Origin: Pseudomonas mucidolens
GTDB lineage: Bacteria; Pseudomonadota; Gammaproteobacteria; Pseudomonadales; Pseudomonadaceae
Direction of reading: 5' to 3'
DNA: 64,000 nucleotides
Assembly (NCBI RefSeq): GCF_900106045.1
Contig: NZ_LT629802.1
Location: forward strand, 3,844,001-3,908,000
Shown here: piece by piece, positions 48,205 to 59,990 of the stretch
Layout of the letters: each line of letters opens with the position of its first letter
Position numbering within the stretch: the stretch's first letter is position 1
The notes under the pieces: generated by a model
Told to the model about the DNA's origin: nothing
Seen by the model: only the letters and a program-made list of their open reading frames with translations
Database searches by the model: none
Program-made: the position numbers and the translations under genes

Positions 48205-50103
48205 TTATATCGCGCCGCGCTGACGCAACAGTTCCAGCACTTGCTTGACGCTGTCGTCCAGCGACAGGGCCTGGGTGTCGATCACCAGGTCGGCATCCAA
48301 CGGCACGTCATACGGGAAGGATTCGCCAGGGATGTTATCCCCTCCCGCCGCATACAGCCCTTGCGGATCGCGCTCGGCACATACCAGCGGCGAAGCCTGC
48401 ACGTAGACCGTGAGCAGACGCTCGCTGCCGATCAGCGCCTTGGCCTGTTCACGGCCTTCGGCATCCGGTGCCACGAACGCCGCCAGGGTCAGCAGGCCGG
48501 CCTCGTTGAACTGACGTGCAACGTGCGCCGCACGACGCCAGTTCTCGGTCCGTCCGGCACGATCCTGTGGCAACCCCTTATTCAAGTCGTGACGCAGGTT
48601 CTGGCCATCCAGCACAAACACCGCACGGCCCATATCGAACAGCTTGCGCTCGACGGCATAGGCCAACGTGCTTTTGCCGGCGCCCGACAGGCCGCTGAAC
48701 AGCACGGTGGCCGGCTGCTGGCCGAAGCGCTGGGCGCGTTCTTCGGTGGCGACGTGGGCCAGTTTGCCGTGCTGCGCCGCGCTGCCATGGTTGACCGGCG
48801 CAGCGATGATCATGCCCGCCGCCACGGTGCCGTTGGTCAAGCGGTCAATCACGATGAACGCGCCGGTGGTGCGGTTGCTGGCATAGCCGTCCAGCGCGAT
48901 AGCCGCGTCGAGGCTGACCTTGATCCGGCCAATCTCGTTCAGTTGCAAGGCGCTCGCCGGACCTTCTTCCAGGGTATTGACGTCCACGCGATGGACGATG
49001 CTGGTGATGGAACCCGGCACGTAGCTGGTGGCGCGCTTGATGTCGTATTTCTTGCCCGGCAGCATCGGTTCTTCAGCCATCCACACCAGCATGGCGTCGA
49101 AGGCGTCGCTCACTTGCGGCACGTTGTCGGCGTGTACCAGCAAGTCACCACGGGAGATATCAATCTCGTCTTCCATGGTCAGGGTCACGGCCTGGCCGGG
49201 ACCGGCGTGCTCCAGCTCACCTTCAAAGGTGACGATGGATTTGACGCGGCTGCTCTTGCCCGACGGCAATACCACCACTTCATCACCTTTGTGCACGACG
49301 CCACTGGCCAGCGTGCCCGCGAAACCACGGAAGTTCAGGTTCGGACGGTTGACGTACTGCACCGGGAAACGCAGGTCGGTGTAGTTGCGGTCGTTGGCGA
49401 TCTCGACGGTTTCAAGAATCTCCATCAGCGACTGGCCGGTGTACCAGGGCGAACGCTCGCTCTTGTTCACCACGTTGTCGCCCTTGAGCGCCGACATCGG
49501 CACAAAAGCCATGGTGCTCGGCTTGAAGGCAATGCCCTCGGCAAACTTCAGGTAATCGGCCTTGATCGACTCGAACACGCTTTCGTCGAAGCCATTGAGG
49601 TCCATCTTGTTGATCGCGATGACGATGTGCTTGATGCCCAGCAGCGAAGCGATAAAGCTGTGGCGACGGGTCTGGGTCTGCACGCCGTAGCGGGCGTCCA
49701 CCAGAATGATCGCCAGGTCACAGGTAGACGCACCGGTGGCCATGTTGCGGGTGTACTGCTCATGGCCGGGGGTGTCGGCAATGATGAATTTGCGTTTGGC
49801 GGTGGAAAAATAGCGGTAGGCCACATCAATAGTGATGCCTTGCTCACGCTCGGCCTGCAGGCCGTCAACCAGCAACGCCAGGTCGATGTCGTCGCCCGTG
49901 GTGCCGACTTTCTTCGAGTCGCGGGTGATAGCTTCCAAATGGTCTTCGTAGATCATCTTGGAGTCATGCAACAGACGCCCGATCAACGTGCTCTTGCCGT
50001 CGTCGACGTTGCCACAGGTCAGAAAGCGCAGCATTTCCTTGCGTTCGTGCTGGCCCAGGTAGGCGAGGATGTCCTCGCTGATCAAATCAGATTGATGCGA
50101 CAT
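48205..50103 (-). CDS. cysNC: Bifunctional sulfate adenylyltransferase subunit 1 / APS kinase
   Basis: A 632-residue fusion. The CysN GTPase part has the P-loop [22 protein letters not shown] and NKMDLNG, then EF-Tu-like barrels. The CysC kinase part begins about residue 465 with P-loop GLSGAGKST and [13 protein letters not shown]. CysN couples GTP hydrolysis to APS formation with CysD; CysC phosphorylates APS to PAPS. It follows cysD by nine bases. Confidence 0.94.
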   Translation of the reverse strand: MSHQSDLISEDILAYLGQHERKEMLRFLTCGNVDDGKSTLIGRLLHDSKMIYEDHLEAITRDSKKVGTTGDDIDLALLVDGLQAEREQGITIDVAYRYFSTAKRKFIIADTPGHEQYTRNMATGASTCDLAIILVDARYGVQTQTRRHSFIASLLGIKHIVIAINKMDLNGFDESVFESIKADYLKFAEGIAFKPSTMAFVPMSALKGDNVVNKSERSPWYTGQSLMEILETVEIANDRNYTDLRFPVQYVNRPNLNFRGFAGTLASGVVHKGDEVVVLPSGKSSRVKSIVTFEGELEHAGPGQAVTLTMEDEIDISRGDLLVHADNVPQVSDAFDAMLVWMAEEPMLPGKKYDIKRATSYVPGSITSIVHRVDVNTLEEGPASALQLNEIGRIKVSLDAAIALDGYASNRTTGAFIVIDRLTNGTVAAGMIIAAPVNHGSAAQHGKLAHVATEERAQRFGQQPATVLFSGLSGAGKSTLAYAVERKLFDMGRAVFVLDGQNLRHDLNKGLPQDRAGRTENWRRAAHVARQFNEAGLLTLAAFVAPDAEGREQAKALIGSERLLTVYVQASPLVCAERDPQGLYAAGGDNIPGESFPYDVPLDADLVIDTQALSLDDSVKQVLELLRQRGAI

Positions 50104-50112
50104 GACAGCCCC

Positions 50113-51030
50113 TTAGAAATAGCCTTGACGTTTTTTATCTTCCATCGAGCCTGCGCCATCGTGATCGATGACCCGGCCCTGGCGCTCGGAAGTTCGCGTC
50201 AGGAGCATTTCCTGAATGATGTCCGTCAGGCTTTCGGCCTCGGACTCCACCGCGCCCGTCAACGGGTAGCAGCCAAGGGTACGGAAACGTACTTTCTTTT
50301 TGACGATTCGGGCTTTGTCTTCGTCGGACAGGTGCTCAAGGATCCGCTCGTCGTCGATCATGATCAACGTGCCGTTCTTCTCGATCACGTCGCGCTCGGC
50401 GGCGAAGTACAGCGGGACAATCGGGATGCCTTCCAGATAGATGTACTGCCAGATGTCCAGCTCGGTCCAGTTGGACAGCGGGAACACGCGGATCGACTCG
50501 CCCTTGTTGACGTTGCCGTTGTAGACGTTCCACAGTTCCGGACGCTGGTTCTTCGGGTCCCAGCGGTGCTTGCCGTCGCGGAACGAGTACACGCGCTCCT
50601 TGGCGCGGGATTTCTCTTCATCGCGACGGGCGCCGCCGAAAGCGGCATCGAAACCATGTTTGTCCAAGGCCTGCTTGAGGCCTTCGGTCTTCATGATATC
50701 GGTGTGCTTGGCGCTGCCGTGGGTAAACGGGTTGATGCCTTGCGCCACGCCGTCCGGGTTGATGTGAGTGATCAGGTCCAGACCCAGTTCTTCAACCATG
50801 CGGTCGCGGAACTTGTACATTTCCTGGAATTTCCACTGGGTGTCGACGTGCATCACCGGGAATGGCAGTTTTCCCGGGAAAAATGCCTTGCGCGCCAAGT
50901 GCAGCATCACGGCGGAGTCTTTACCGATCGAGTAGAGCATCACCGGGTTGTCGAACTCGGCGGCGACCTCGCGGATGATGTGGATGCTTTCCGCCTCCAG
51001 CTGTTTGAGATGCGTCAGTTTGTCGACCAT
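50113..51030 (-). CDS. cysD: Sulfate adenylyltransferase subunit 2
   Basis: 305 residues. The PP-loop ATP pyrophosphatase motif is [18 protein letters not shown]. Other family stretches are KFREMVEEL-like sequence and [16 protein letters not shown], and [12 protein letters not shown]. It makes adenosine 5'-phosphosulfate from ATP and sulfate together with CysN. It is the first gene of cysD-cysNC; the CysZ importer is elsewhere in the window. Confidence 0.95.
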   Translation of the reverse strand: MVDKLTHLKQLEAESIHIIREVAAEFDNPVMLYSIGKDSAVMLHLARKAFFPGKLPFPVMHVDTQWKFQEMYKFRDRMVEELGLDLITHINPDGVAQGINPFTHGSAKHTDIMKTEGLKQALDKHGFDAAFGGARRDEEKSRAKERVYSFRDGKHRWDPKNQRPELWNVYNGNVNKGESIRVFPLSNWTELDIWQYIYLEGIPIVPLYFAAERDVIEKNGTLIMIDDERILEHLSDEDKARIVKKKVRFRTLGCYPLTGAVESEAESLTDIIQEMLLTRTSERQGRVIDHDGAGSMEDKKRQGYF

Positions 51031-51201
51031 GGCTACTCACGGAAAAACGATCTTATGGACGGCCAGCGGGCCGTGTTCGAGCGAGGCATGCTAGCACAGC
51101 AACTGCTTCTAATCAGGGGCCCAACTAGATCGAAACGATATATGAATATGCTCCGAGGTTTGGCTGCGCGGACCGGTCATCCCGATCAAATGGGGTGAGG
51201 C

Positions 51202-51960
51202 TTAGATCGGGTTCGGGCAATCGATAAATAGGTGTTCGAGGGCGAAACGTCGCGCCAGGTAATCCCCCAGCGCCTGTACGCCATAGCGTTCGGTGGCGTG
51301 ATGACCGGCAGCGATAAAACTGACGTCGTTTTCCCGGGCGCTATGGAAAGTCTGCTCCGAAGCCTCACCGCTGAGGTACAAGTCGACGCCGGCCGCCACG
51401 GCCTGATCGATATACCCTTGGCCACCGCCCGTGCACCAACCCACACGGCGGATCATCCCGCTGCCTTCGATCAACAAGGGCTCACGGCCCATGGATTCCT
51501 GGACGCGGCGGGCAAAATCTCGGGCCGACACCGGCTCGGCCAGAGAACCCACCAGACCGACGACCTTGAGGTTCTGCGGGTCCAGCGGGCCTTCGACGGT
51601 GATCTCCAGCTGCCGCGCAAGCTGCACGTTATTCCCCACTTCCGGGTGCAGGTCCAGCGGCAAGTGATAAGCCAGCAGACTGATATCGTGTTTGAGCAGC
51701 GTCTTCAGGCGGCGCTGCTTCATGCCGGTGATGCACGGGTTTTCGCCTTTCCAGAAATACCCGTGATGCACCAACACCAGATCGGCCTGGGCCTCCACCG
51801 CAGCGTCCAGCAAGGCCTGGCTGGCGGTCACGCCACTGACGATACGCAACACCTGCGGCCGGCCTTCGACCTGCAGTCCATTGGGGCAGTAATCGGCGAT
51901 TTTCGCGCTGGCGAGGTAACGGTCAGCCTCTTCGACGAGGGTGTTGAGGGCAACGGCCAT
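51202..51960 (-). CDS. Nif3/YbgI-family dinuclear metal-centre protein
   Basis: 252 residues. Metal ligands are seen in LVHHGYFWKG, LLAYHLPLDLHPEVGNN and, near the C terminus, FIAAGHHATERYGVQ. The protein forms hexameric rings in known structures. A GTP cyclohydrolase-like or tRNA-related role has been proposed but not proven. It is divergent from algW across about 100 bases. Confidence 0.9.
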   Translation of the reverse strand: MAVALNTLVEEADRYLASAKIADYCPNGLQVEGRPQVLRIVSGVTASQALLDAAVEAQADLVLVHHGYFWKGENPCITGMKQRRLKTLLKHDISLLAYHLPLDLHPEVGNNVQLARQLEITVEGPLDPQNLKVVGLVGSLAEPVSARDFARRVQESMGREPLLIEGSGMIRRVGWCTGGGQGYIDQAVAAGVDLYLSGEASEQTFHSARENDVSFIAAGHHATERYGVQALGDYLARRFALEHLFIDCPNPI

Positions 51961-52061
51961 AAAAGACTCCTAAATATCCCGTTCAGAGGCGCTCGCGGCC
52001 TCGTATAATGCGCGACATTATGGGCGCTCTCCCGCCCCCTGCAACCTGTCAGGATTACTTG

Positions 52062-53222
52062 ATGCTCAAGGCGCTGCGTTTTTTTGGATGGCCATTGCTG
52101 GCCGGCGTACTGATCGCCATGCTGATTATTCAGCGTTACCCCGAATGGGTCGGTCTGCCGAGCCTGGACGTCAATCTGCAACAGGCACCGCGAACCACTG
52201 CGGTGCAACAAGGCCCGGTCACCTATGCCAATGCCGTGATCGTCGCGGCGCCGGCCGTGGTCAACCTGTACACCACCAAGGTCGTCAACAAGTCGGCGCA
52301 TCCGTTGTTCGAAGACCCCCAGTTCCGACGCTTTTTCGGCGACAACTCGCCCAAGCAGCGGCGGATGGAGTCAAGCCTGGGTTCAGGCGTGATCATGAGC
52401 CCGGAAGGCTACATCCTGACCAATAACCACGTGAGCACCGGGGCCGACCAGATTGTCGTGGCCCTGCGTGATGGCCGGGAAACCCTGGCACGCGTGGTAG
52501 GCAGCGATCCGGAAACCGACCTCGCGGTGCTGAAAATCGATCTGAAAAATCTGCCGGCGATCACCATCGGTCGCTCCGAGAGCCTGCGCGTCGGTGACGT
52601 CGCGCTGGCCATCGGCAACCCGTTCGGGGTCGGCCAGACCGTGACCATGGGCATCATCAGCGCCACCGGGCGCAATCAATTGGGCCTCAACAGCTACGAA
52701 GACTTTATCCAGACCGATGCCGCGATCAACCCCGGCAACTCGGGCGGGGCGCTGGTGGACGCGAATGGCAACCTGACCGGAATCAACACCGCAATCTTCT
52801 CGAGATCCGGCGGTTCCCAGGGCATCGGTTTCGCGATCCCGGTGAAACTGGCGATGGACGTGATGAAGTCGATCATCGAACACGGCCAGGTGATACGTGG
52901 CTGGCTGGGCATCGAAGTTCAACCGCTGAGCAAGGAACTGTCCGAATCCTTTGGACTGACTGGGCGTCCGGGGATCGTCATCGCCGGCATCCTGCGCGAC
53001 GGCCCGGCAGAAAAGGCCGGCATGCAGATTGGCGATGTGATCCTCAGCATCGACGGGGAGCCCGCGGGTGATGGTCGTCGCTCGATGAATCAGGTGGCGC
53101 GGATCAAACCGACCGACAAGGTGGCCATCCAGGTGATGCGCAATGGCAAGGAAATCAAACTGTTGGCTGAAGTCGGCCTGCGCCCACCACCTGTCACGGC
53201 ACCGGTGAAGGACGAGGAATAA
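52062..53222 (+). CDS. algW: Periplasmic serine protease AlgW (DegS family)
   Basis: 386 residues. One N-terminal membrane anchor (about 8-25) precedes a trypsin-like protease with His in TNNHVST, Asp in ETDLAVLK and Ser in NPGNSGGALV. A C-terminal PDZ domain spans about 275-365. It senses misfolded outer-membrane proteins and starts MucA cleavage, releasing AlgU. The start at 52062 follows AGGA by about 9 bases; an upstream in-frame ATG at 52008 would add a non-family extension. Confidence 0.92.
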   Translation: MLKALRFFGWPLLAGVLIAMLIIQRYPEWVGLPSLDVNLQQAPRTTAVQQGPVTYANAVIVAAPAVVNLYTTKVVNKSAHPLFEDPQFRRFFGDNSPKQRRMESSLGSGVIMSPEGYILTNNHVSTGADQIVVALRDGRETLARVVGSDPETDLAVLKIDLKNLPAITIGRSESLRVGDVALAIGNPFGVGQTVTMGIISATGRNQLGLNSYEDFIQTDAAINPGNSGGALVDANGNLTGINTAIFSRSGGSQGIGFAIPVKLAMDVMKSIIEHGQVIRGWLGIEVQPLSKELSESFGLTGRPGIVIAGILRDGPAEKAGMQIGDVILSIDGEPAGDGRRSMNQVARIKPTDKVAIQVMRNGKEIKLLAEVGLRPPPVTAPVKDEE

Positions 53223-53240
53223 ACCCAGCGTCCTAAAGAG

Positions 53241-53255
53241 ATAAATTCTCATTGG
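53241..53255. promoter_or_regulatory. Possible Fur box upstream of the TonB receptor
   Basis: GATAAATTCTCATTG, followed by further A/T-rich sequence (TTATATTG, CAATAATGACATTGG), matches half to two-thirds of the Fur consensus. It lies 43 bases before the receptor start. Weaker than the site at 879. Confidence 0.5.
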
Positions 53256-53297
53256 TCATGTTATATTGTTTCAATAATGACATTGGAACGCTAGACC

Positions 53298-55406
53298 ATG
53301 ACGTCTCGAAAGTTTGCTCCCCTGGCCGGTATCGCCCTCGGATTGTTGGTAGATCCGGTACTCGCCGAGGATACCGGCGCCCTTGAACTGGATGCCATCA
53401 GCGTCACCGCCGATGCTTATGAGTCCGCCACCGGACCGGTCACCGGTTACCGCGCGACCCGCTCGGCCAGCGCGACCAAGACCGACACCGCCCTGCGGGA
53501 TATCCCACAATCGATCAGTGTGATTCCCGCCACGGTACTCAAGGATCTGGGCAGTACCAATGTCGAGCGCGCCCTCGAGTTCGCCGGCGGCGTGTCCAAG
53601 CAGAACAATTTCGGCGGCCTGACGTTGTATGAATACAGCGTGCGCGGCTTCACTACCTCGGAGTTCTACCAGGACGGTTTCAGCGCCAACCGTGGTTACC
53701 CCAGCACCCCGGACGCAGCCAATCTCGAACGCATCGAAGTGCTCAAGGGCCCGGCCGCCAGCCTGTATGGGCGTGGCGATCCCGGCGGCACCGTCAATAT
53801 CGTCACCAAGAAACCACAACCCGAAGCCTTCACCAGGCTGCAGACCAGCGCCGGCAGTTGGGATCGCTACCGCACCGCGCTTGACGTCAACACTCCGCTG
53901 GACAGCGAAGGCCGGGTGCTGACGCGGGTCAACCTGGCGATGGAAGACAATCACAGCTTCCGCGACCACGTGCAGAGCAAACGGGTATTCGTCGCCCCGT
54001 CCATCAGTTGGCAGTTGGACCCGGATACCAGCCTGTTGGTGGAAAGCGAATTCGTGCGCCACAGCTCGACCTTCGACCGCGGCCTGGTGGCCCCCGGCAA
54101 TGGTTGGGGCGGCATGTCGCGCTCGACGTTCCTCGGTGAACCCAACGACGGCGACATCCGCAACCACAACAACCGCGTGCAAGCGACCCTTGAGCATCAC
54201 CTGAACGATGCCTGGAATCTGCGTCTCGCCAGCCATTACAAGCAAGGCAGCCTGTGGGGTGATGCCTCGGAAAACCGCGCGCTGATCCCCGGCGAGCGCA
54301 GCATCGAGCGCCGCTATCGCGAACGTTCCATGGGCTGGCACGACAGCATCACTCAATTGGAATTGCGCGGGCTGTTCGATATCGGCAGTTGGCAGCATGA
54401 ACTGCTGATCGGCACCGAGTACGAGGACTATCGCAAGAAGGAGCGGGTCACCGCGATTGCCGGCAGCTACCCCATCGATATCTATAAGCCGATCTACGGC
54501 CAGCCCAAGCCCAATGGCGAGCGCTCCGGCACCGACTTCTTCGAACAGGTGAAAAGCCAGGCGCTGAACCTGCAGGACCAGATTGTTTTCACTGACCGTC
54601 TGCGGGGCATGATCGGCGCGCGGTTCGAACACTTCGAGCAAAGCACCGACGATTTCACGCGCAACCACGCCAAGAGCCGCCAGACCCATGATGCCCTGAC
54701 CCAGCGCGCTGGCCTTTTGTATCAGTTGACCCCGCAAGTCGGCGTGTTCGCCAACGCCTCCACCTCGTTCAAGCCCAACAATGGCCTCGACGCGGGCGGC
54801 AAATCGTTCAAGCCCGAGGAAGGTGTCGGTTATGAAGTGGGGATCAAGAGCGAACTTTTCGACGACCGCCTGAGCGCCACCCTCGCCGCCTTCCATATCG
54901 AAAAGGAAAATGTGCTTGCCACCGACCCGAGCACCGACACCCAGCGCGCCATCGGCAAGGCGCGCAGCCAGGGTTTCGACCTGCAACTGAGCGGACAGTT
55001 GACTGACGCCGTGCGGGTAATCGGCGCCTATGCCTACATCGACGCCGAAGTGACCAAGGGCGACAAGGACATTCCCGCCGGCAGCCGCATTCTAGGTGTG
55101 GCCAAACACAGCGGCAGCCTGTTGGGCGTGTATGAGTTTCAGAACGGTATGCTGCGCGGCTCGGACCTGGGCGCGGCGTTTACCTATGTCGGTGATCGCT
55201 CCGGCGAGGCCGGTAAAAGTTTTGAATTGCCGGCGTATCACACCGTCGACCTGCTGGCCCATTACAAGGCCAGCGAGAACGTCACTGTGGGGTTGAACCT
55301 CAACAACCTGTTCGATGAAAAGTACTACGAGCGCTCCTACAGTAACTACTGGGTCAACCCCGGCGAACCACGTAACTTCACCGTCAGCCTGACCCTTGAC
55401 CTGTAA
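53298..55406 (+). CDS. TonB-dependent siderophore receptor
   Basis: 702 residues. A signal peptide ends near residue 23 (VLA|ED). The TonB box/plug follows with DIPQSISVIP, GRGDPGGTVNIVTK and VLKGPAASLYGRG. The barrel ends in a hydrophobic residue preceded by NFTVSLTLDL. There is no STN domain, so no sigma/anti-sigma signalling partner is expected and none is adjacent. It resembles FhuE/ferrioxamine- or coprogen-type receptors; the ligand cannot be decided. Fur control is suggested by the upstream site. Confidence 0.87.
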   Translation: MTSRKFAPLAGIALGLLVDPVLAEDTGALELDAISVTADAYESATGPVTGYRATRSASATKTDTALRDIPQSISVIPATVLKDLGSTNVERALEFAGGVSKQNNFGGLTLYEYSVRGFTTSEFYQDGFSANRGYPSTPDAANLERIEVLKGPAASLYGRGDPGGTVNIVTKKPQPEAFTRLQTSAGSWDRYRTALDVNTPLDSEGRVLTRVNLAMEDNHSFRDHVQSKRVFVAPSISWQLDPDTSLLVESEFVRHSSTFDRGLVAPGNGWGGMSRSTFLGEPNDGDIRNHNNRVQATLEHHLNDAWNLRLASHYKQGSLWGDASENRALIPGERSIERRYRERSMGWHDSITQLELRGLFDIGSWQHELLIGTEYEDYRKKERVTAIAGSYPIDIYKPIYGQPKPNGERSGTDFFEQVKSQALNLQDQIVFTDRLRGMIGARFEHFEQSTDDFTRNHAKSRQTHDALTQRAGLLYQLTPQVGVFANASTSFKPNNGLDAGGKSFKPEEGVGYEVGIKSELFDDRLSATLAAFHIEKENVLATDPSTDTQRAIGKARSQGFDLQLSGQLTDAVRVIGAYAYIDAEVTKGDKDIPAGSRILGVAKHSGSLLGVYEFQNGMLRGSDLGAAFTYVGDRSGEAGKSFELPAYHTVDLLAHYKASENVTVGLNLNNLFDEKYYERSYSNYWVNPGEPRNFTVSLTLDL

Positions 55407-55436
55407 TTTGTGGGGAGGGGCGAGCCCTCGACCACT

Positions 55437-55534
55437 GTAGGAGCGAGCTTGCTCGCGAAAAACGTCAACGATAACGCGTGTTTCCTGAATAAACGCGGCG
55501 CCTATGAGCTCTTCGCGAGCGAGCTCGCTCCTAC
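55437..55534. repeat. REPIN, 98 bp, inverted inner segment
   Basis: Same bounding REPs and same 98-base length as the other two. The inner segment (AACGTCAACGATAACGCG) is the reverse complement of that in the 38970 element, so the element is inserted in the opposite orientation. The right REP has one variant base (CGCGAGCGAGCTCGCTCC). It is in the convergent gap between the TonB receptor and hemH. Confidence 0.9.
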
Positions 55535-55552
55535 AATGATAAAGGCACGCGC

Positions 55553-56578
55553 TTACAACGCCACCGGCGCTCTTTCGCAGAGGGTGTTAAGCGCTGCCGC
55601 CCACTGCGGATCGTCGTTCAGGCACGGCACCAACACCAACTCCTCCCCCCCGGCTTCGCGGAACTGCTCCAGCCCGCGATCACCGATCTCCTCCAGCGTC
55701 TCGATGCAATCGGCGACAAACGCCGAGCACATCACCAGCAACTTCTTCACACCTTGCTCGGCCAACGCTTCGAGGCGGGCCTCGGTGTAAGGTTCGATCC
55801 ACTTCGCCCGTCCCAGACGCGATTGGAACGCCACCGACCATTTGCCATCCGGCAGGCCCATGCGCTCGGCGAAATTACGCGCAACGCTGAAGCACTGCGC
55901 GCGATAGCAGGTGGCGAGCACCTCGGCAGAGGCGTTCTTGCAGCAATCGGCATCCTTGAAACAGTGCTCGCCAGTCGGATCGAGCTTTTTCAGATGACGC
56001 TCAGGCAGGCCGTGGAAACTCAGCAACAAGTGATCAAAATCCTGCGCCACATAAGGCTTGGCGCTCGCCACCAAGGCGTCCAGGTATTCCGGCTCATCGT
56101 AAAACGGCTGCAGGATCGAGAACTGCAGGTTGAGCTTTTTGTCCCGCACCACACGCTTGGCTTCTTCGATGACGGTAGTGACGGTGCTGTCGGCAAACTG
56201 CGGATACAGCGGCGCCAGGGTGACTTTCTGAATACCCTGGGCTGCCAGGCGGCTCAGCGCACTTTCAAGCGACGGCTCGCCGTAACGCATGGCCAGTTCG
56301 ACCGGACCGTGGGTCCACTGGGCCGTCATCTGCTGTTGCAGGCGGCGACTGAGCACCACCAGCGGCGAGCCTTCATCCCACCAGATCGAGGCGTAGGCAT
56401 GGGCCGACTGCTCGGGGCGCTTGATCAGAATCAGCGACACCAGCAATCGCCGCACCGGCCACGGCAGGTCGATCACGTAAGGGTCCATCAAAAACTGATT
56501 GAGGTAGCTGCGCACATCGGCCACCGAGGTGGACGCCGGTGACCCCAGGTTGACCAGTAATAACGCGTGATCCGTCAT
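55553..56578 (-). CDS. hemH: Ferrochelatase
   Basis: 341 residues. The N terminus is [10 protein letters not shown], with [15 protein letters not shown] (metal/porphyrin His) and [15 protein letters not shown] (Glu and Cys-rich). It inserts Fe2+ into protoporphyrin IX in the last step of haem synthesis. Its ATG is 14 bases after the TIGR01777 gene stop, so they form a two-gene operon. Protoporphyrin is a photosensitiser, which gives a possible reason for its link to light-response genes. Confidence 0.95.
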   Translation of the reverse strand: MTDHALLLVNLGSPASTSVADVRSYLNQFLMDPYVIDLPWPVRRLLVSLILIKRPEQSAHAYASIWWDEGSPLVVLSRRLQQQMTAQWTHGPVELAMRYGEPSLESALSRLAAQGIQKVTLAPLYPQFADSTVTTVIEEAKRVVRDKKLNLQFSILQPFYDEPEYLDALVASAKPYVAQDFDHLLLSFHGLPERHLKKLDPTGEHCFKDADCCKNASAEVLATCYRAQCFSVARNFAERMGLPDGKWSVAFQSRLGRAKWIEPYTEARLEALAEQGVKKLLVMCSAFVADCIETLEEIGDRGLEQFREAGGEELVLVPCLNDDPQWAAALNTLCERAPVAL

Positions 56579-56592
56579 GCAACATCCTATCT

Positions 56593-57492
56593 CTAGAGGC
56601 GGCTGGACAAGTCGTCCAGAGCCGCGTGCAACTCAGTGAACTGAAAAGTGAAACCGGCGGCCAGCAACCGCTCGGGGACGGCCTTCTGACCGCCCAGCAA
56701 CAAGCCAGACAATTCGCCCAGTCCCAGGCGCAAGGCAAAAGCCGGCATCGGCATGAACGCCGGGCGGTGCAGCACCTGGCCCAGGGTCTTGGCAAATTCG
56801 CGATTACGTACCGGATGAGGCGCGCAGGCATTATAAGGACCGCTGGCGTCAGACTGGTGCAGAAGAAAATCAATCAGGGCGATTTGATCCTTGATATGCA
56901 CCCACGGCATCCACTGCCGACCGTTGCCGATAGGCCCACCCAGCGCCAGTTTGAACGGCAGCAACAGGCGCGACAAAAAGCCGCCCTCGGCCGCCAGCAC
57001 CAGGCCGGTGCGTAGCAGCACCACACGTATGCCCAGCGCTTCGGCGCGTTGCGCCGTTTCTTCCCAGGCAATGCATAACTGGCTGGGAAAATCGTCCAGC
57101 ACCGGGCCGCTGTCTTCGGTCAGTTCACGTTCACCGCCATCGCCATACCAGCCCACTGCGGAACCGGAAATCAACAGCGCCGGTTTCTGCTCCAGGCTTT
57201 CAAGCCAGGCCAGCAAGGTTTCGGTGAGACTGATCCGACTGCTCCACAGCAATGCCTTGCGTTTATGCGTCCAGGGACGGTCGGCAATCGGCGCGCCCGC
57301 GAGGTTGACCACCACATCCACCGGGGCCGGCACCTCCTCCAACCGAGCAACGCCCTGCACCTGGGCACCGCAGAGCTTGGCCACCTGTTCGGGGCGGCGG
57401 CTCCAGACGGTCAGCCGATGACCCTGAGTGAGCCAGTACTGGCACAACTGGCGTCCGATCAACCCTGTACCGCCGGTCAGCAAAATATGCAT
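56593..57492 (-). CDS. TIGR01777-family SDR (YfcH-like)
   Basis: 299 residues. The N-terminal NAD(P) site is [15 protein letters not shown]; further motifs are [30 protein letters not shown] and [14 protein letters not shown]1731 C-terminal domain follows. An epimerase-like role is predicted without a known substrate. It precedes hemH, the order known from P. aeruginosa. It is divergent from the FAD oxidoreductase; the shared 211-base gap contains a PplR-type box. Confidence 0.88.
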   Translation of the reverse strand: MHILLTGGTGLIGRQLCQYWLTQGHRLTVWSRRPEQVAKLCGAQVQGVARLEEVPAPVDVVVNLAGAPIADRPWTHKRKALLWSSRISLTETLLAWLESLEQKPALLISGSAVGWYGDGGERELTEDSGPVLDDFPSQLCIAWEETAQRAEALGIRVVLLRTGLVLAAEGGFLSRLLLPFKLALGGPIGNGRQWMPWVHIKDQIALIDFLLHQSDASGPYNACAPHPVRNREFAKTLGQVLHRPAFMPMPAFALRLGLGELSGLLLGGQKAVPERLLAAGFTFQFTELHAALDDLSSRL

Positions 57493-57630
57493 GAGTTCAT
57501 CCTCGTGTAACGTTCGCCGGCCATCACTGGTCTATTTTATTAACAGGGTTCTTTTTCAATCTGGCGCAACGTTGGTTTAACCCTCAGGTTTAACCATAGG
57601 ACATGCCAAACGTTCAGGCACACCAAAACT

Positions 57631-57654
57631 TATACCAAAAAACAATATTGTACA
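57631..57654 (+). promoter_or_regulatory. PplR (class II LitR) operator-like site and -35 region
   Basis: TATACC-N12-TGTACA fits the published P. putida PplR consensus TrTACA-N12-TGTAyA in 11 of 12 positions. The right half forms TTGTAC, 17 bases before TAGTCT, a weak sigma-70 layout placing the site over the -35. The gene starts at 57704. Binding is inferred. Confidence 0.65.
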
Positions 57655-57673
57655 GCTATTGGTGTCGGCGTAG

Positions 57674-58902
<1,229 letters not shown>

Positions 58903-58918
58903 CCTTGCCGCCCAAAAC

Positions 58919-58993
58919 TGTACAAAATATTTGTACTTGTACAATATCAAACCTATGATGCTCCTTAGTTGTACAGATAACGCACTCTGTATA
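58919..58993 (+). promoter_or_regulatory. Cluster of PplR-type boxes and promoter of the phrB operon
   Basis: Five TGTA(C/T) hexamers in 75 bases: TGTACA 58919, TGTACT 58932, TGTACA 58938, TGTACA 58970 and TGTATA 58988. The last two are spaced by exactly 12 bases and match TrTACA-N12-TGTAyA perfectly. A promoter TTGTAC-17-TATGAT (58931-58959) overlaps the middle boxes, so regulator bound here would block RNA polymerase. Confidence 0.78.
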
Positions 58994-59015
58994 GGAATCT
59001 CCCAGAGGTTTGGTC

Positions 59016-59987
59016 ATGCACGACACAGCGTCCACCACCGGCAAACCCAAGATCGCCATCAGCGCCTGCCTGTTGGGCGAGAACGTGCGCTTCAACGGTG
59101 GACACAAGCAATCCCCTCTGTGCAGCCAGACCCTCAGCGAATACTTCGATTTTGTGCCGCTGTGCCCGGAAGTCGCCATCGGCCTGGGCATACCCCGCGA
59201 AGCCATCCGCCTCGTCGGCGATCCGCAACAACCGCAAGCCGTTGGAAGCGTGCACCGCGAATTGAACGTGACGCAGCCGCTGCATAATTACGCTCGGCAA
59301 ATGGCCGCCGAACACACTGATCTCTGTGGTTATATCTTCATGCAAAAATCGCCGTCCTGCGGATTGGAGCGGGTCAAGGTCTACCGCGATAACGGCACGC
59401 CGGCCGAAAGCGGCGGGCGCGGTATCTACGCCCAGGCGTTCTGTGCCCGCCACCCCGACTTGCCCGTGGAAGAAGACGGTCGCCTGCACGACCCGGTGCT
59501 GCGGGAAAACTTTCTGACCCGGGTCTTCGTCTACGCCGACTGGCAACAGTTACGGGTCGAAGGCCTGACCCGGCATGGCGTGCTCTGCTTCCACGCGCGC
59601 TACAAATACCAACTGATGGCCCACAGCCCGGCCCACTACAAAAGCCTCGGCAACATGCTCGGCAACATGCGCCAGGCTGAGGATCTGGATAACCTCGCGG
59701 CACGCTATTTCAGCGAGTTGATGGCAGGGCTGAAAAAGTGCGCCACCCGTGGCACCCACTCCAATGTGTTGCAACACATCAGCGGCTATCTCAAACACGT
59801 CATCAGCGCCGAAGACAAGCAGGAAATGCAAACCCTCATCGGTCAATACCGCCATGGCATCGTGCCGTTGGTGGTGCCGCTGACCTTGCTCAAGCATCAC
59901 TTTCGCCAGCATCCGGACCGCTACATCGCGCAGCAGGCCTACCTGCAACCGCACCCGGAAAACCTCAGCCTGCGTAATGCGATTTAG
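59016..59987 (+). CDS. DUF523/DUF1722 (YbgA) protein
   Basis: 323 residues. DUF523 spans about 10-165 (AISACLLGENVRFNGG; Cys in PLCPEVAIGLGIPRE; QKSPSCGLERVK). DUF1722 is C-terminal (about 200-310; VLQHISGYLKHVISAEDKQEM in part). The conserved cysteines suggest an iron-sulfur or thiouracil-desulfurase-like activity. YbgA sits next to phr in E. coli as well. The ATG at 59016 follows AGAGG by 7 bases. First gene of the operon that includes the regulator and phrB. Confidence 0.87.
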   Translation: MHDTASTTGKPKIAISACLLGENVRFNGGHKQSPLCSQTLSEYFDFVPLCPEVAIGLGIPREAIRLVGDPQQPQAVGSVHRELNVTQPLHNYARQMAAEHTDLCGYIFMQKSPSCGLERVKVYRDNGTPAESGGRGIYAQAFCARHPDLPVEEDGRLHDPVLRENFLTRVFVYADWQQLRVEGLTRHGVLCFHARYKYQLMAHSPAHYKSLGNMLGNMRQAEDLDNLAARYFSELMAGLKKCATRGTHSNVLQHISGYLKHVISAEDKQEMQTLIGQYRHGIVPLVVPLTLLKHHFRQHPDRYIAQQAYLQPHPENLSLRNAI

Positions 59988-59990
59988 CCC

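Noticed and set aside
48241..51198. A 985-codon open frame on the + strand opposite cysNC and cysD
   Set aside because: It is antisense to two clearly conserved sulfate-activation genes and its translation has no recognisable domain; GC-rich codon bias produces such shadows.
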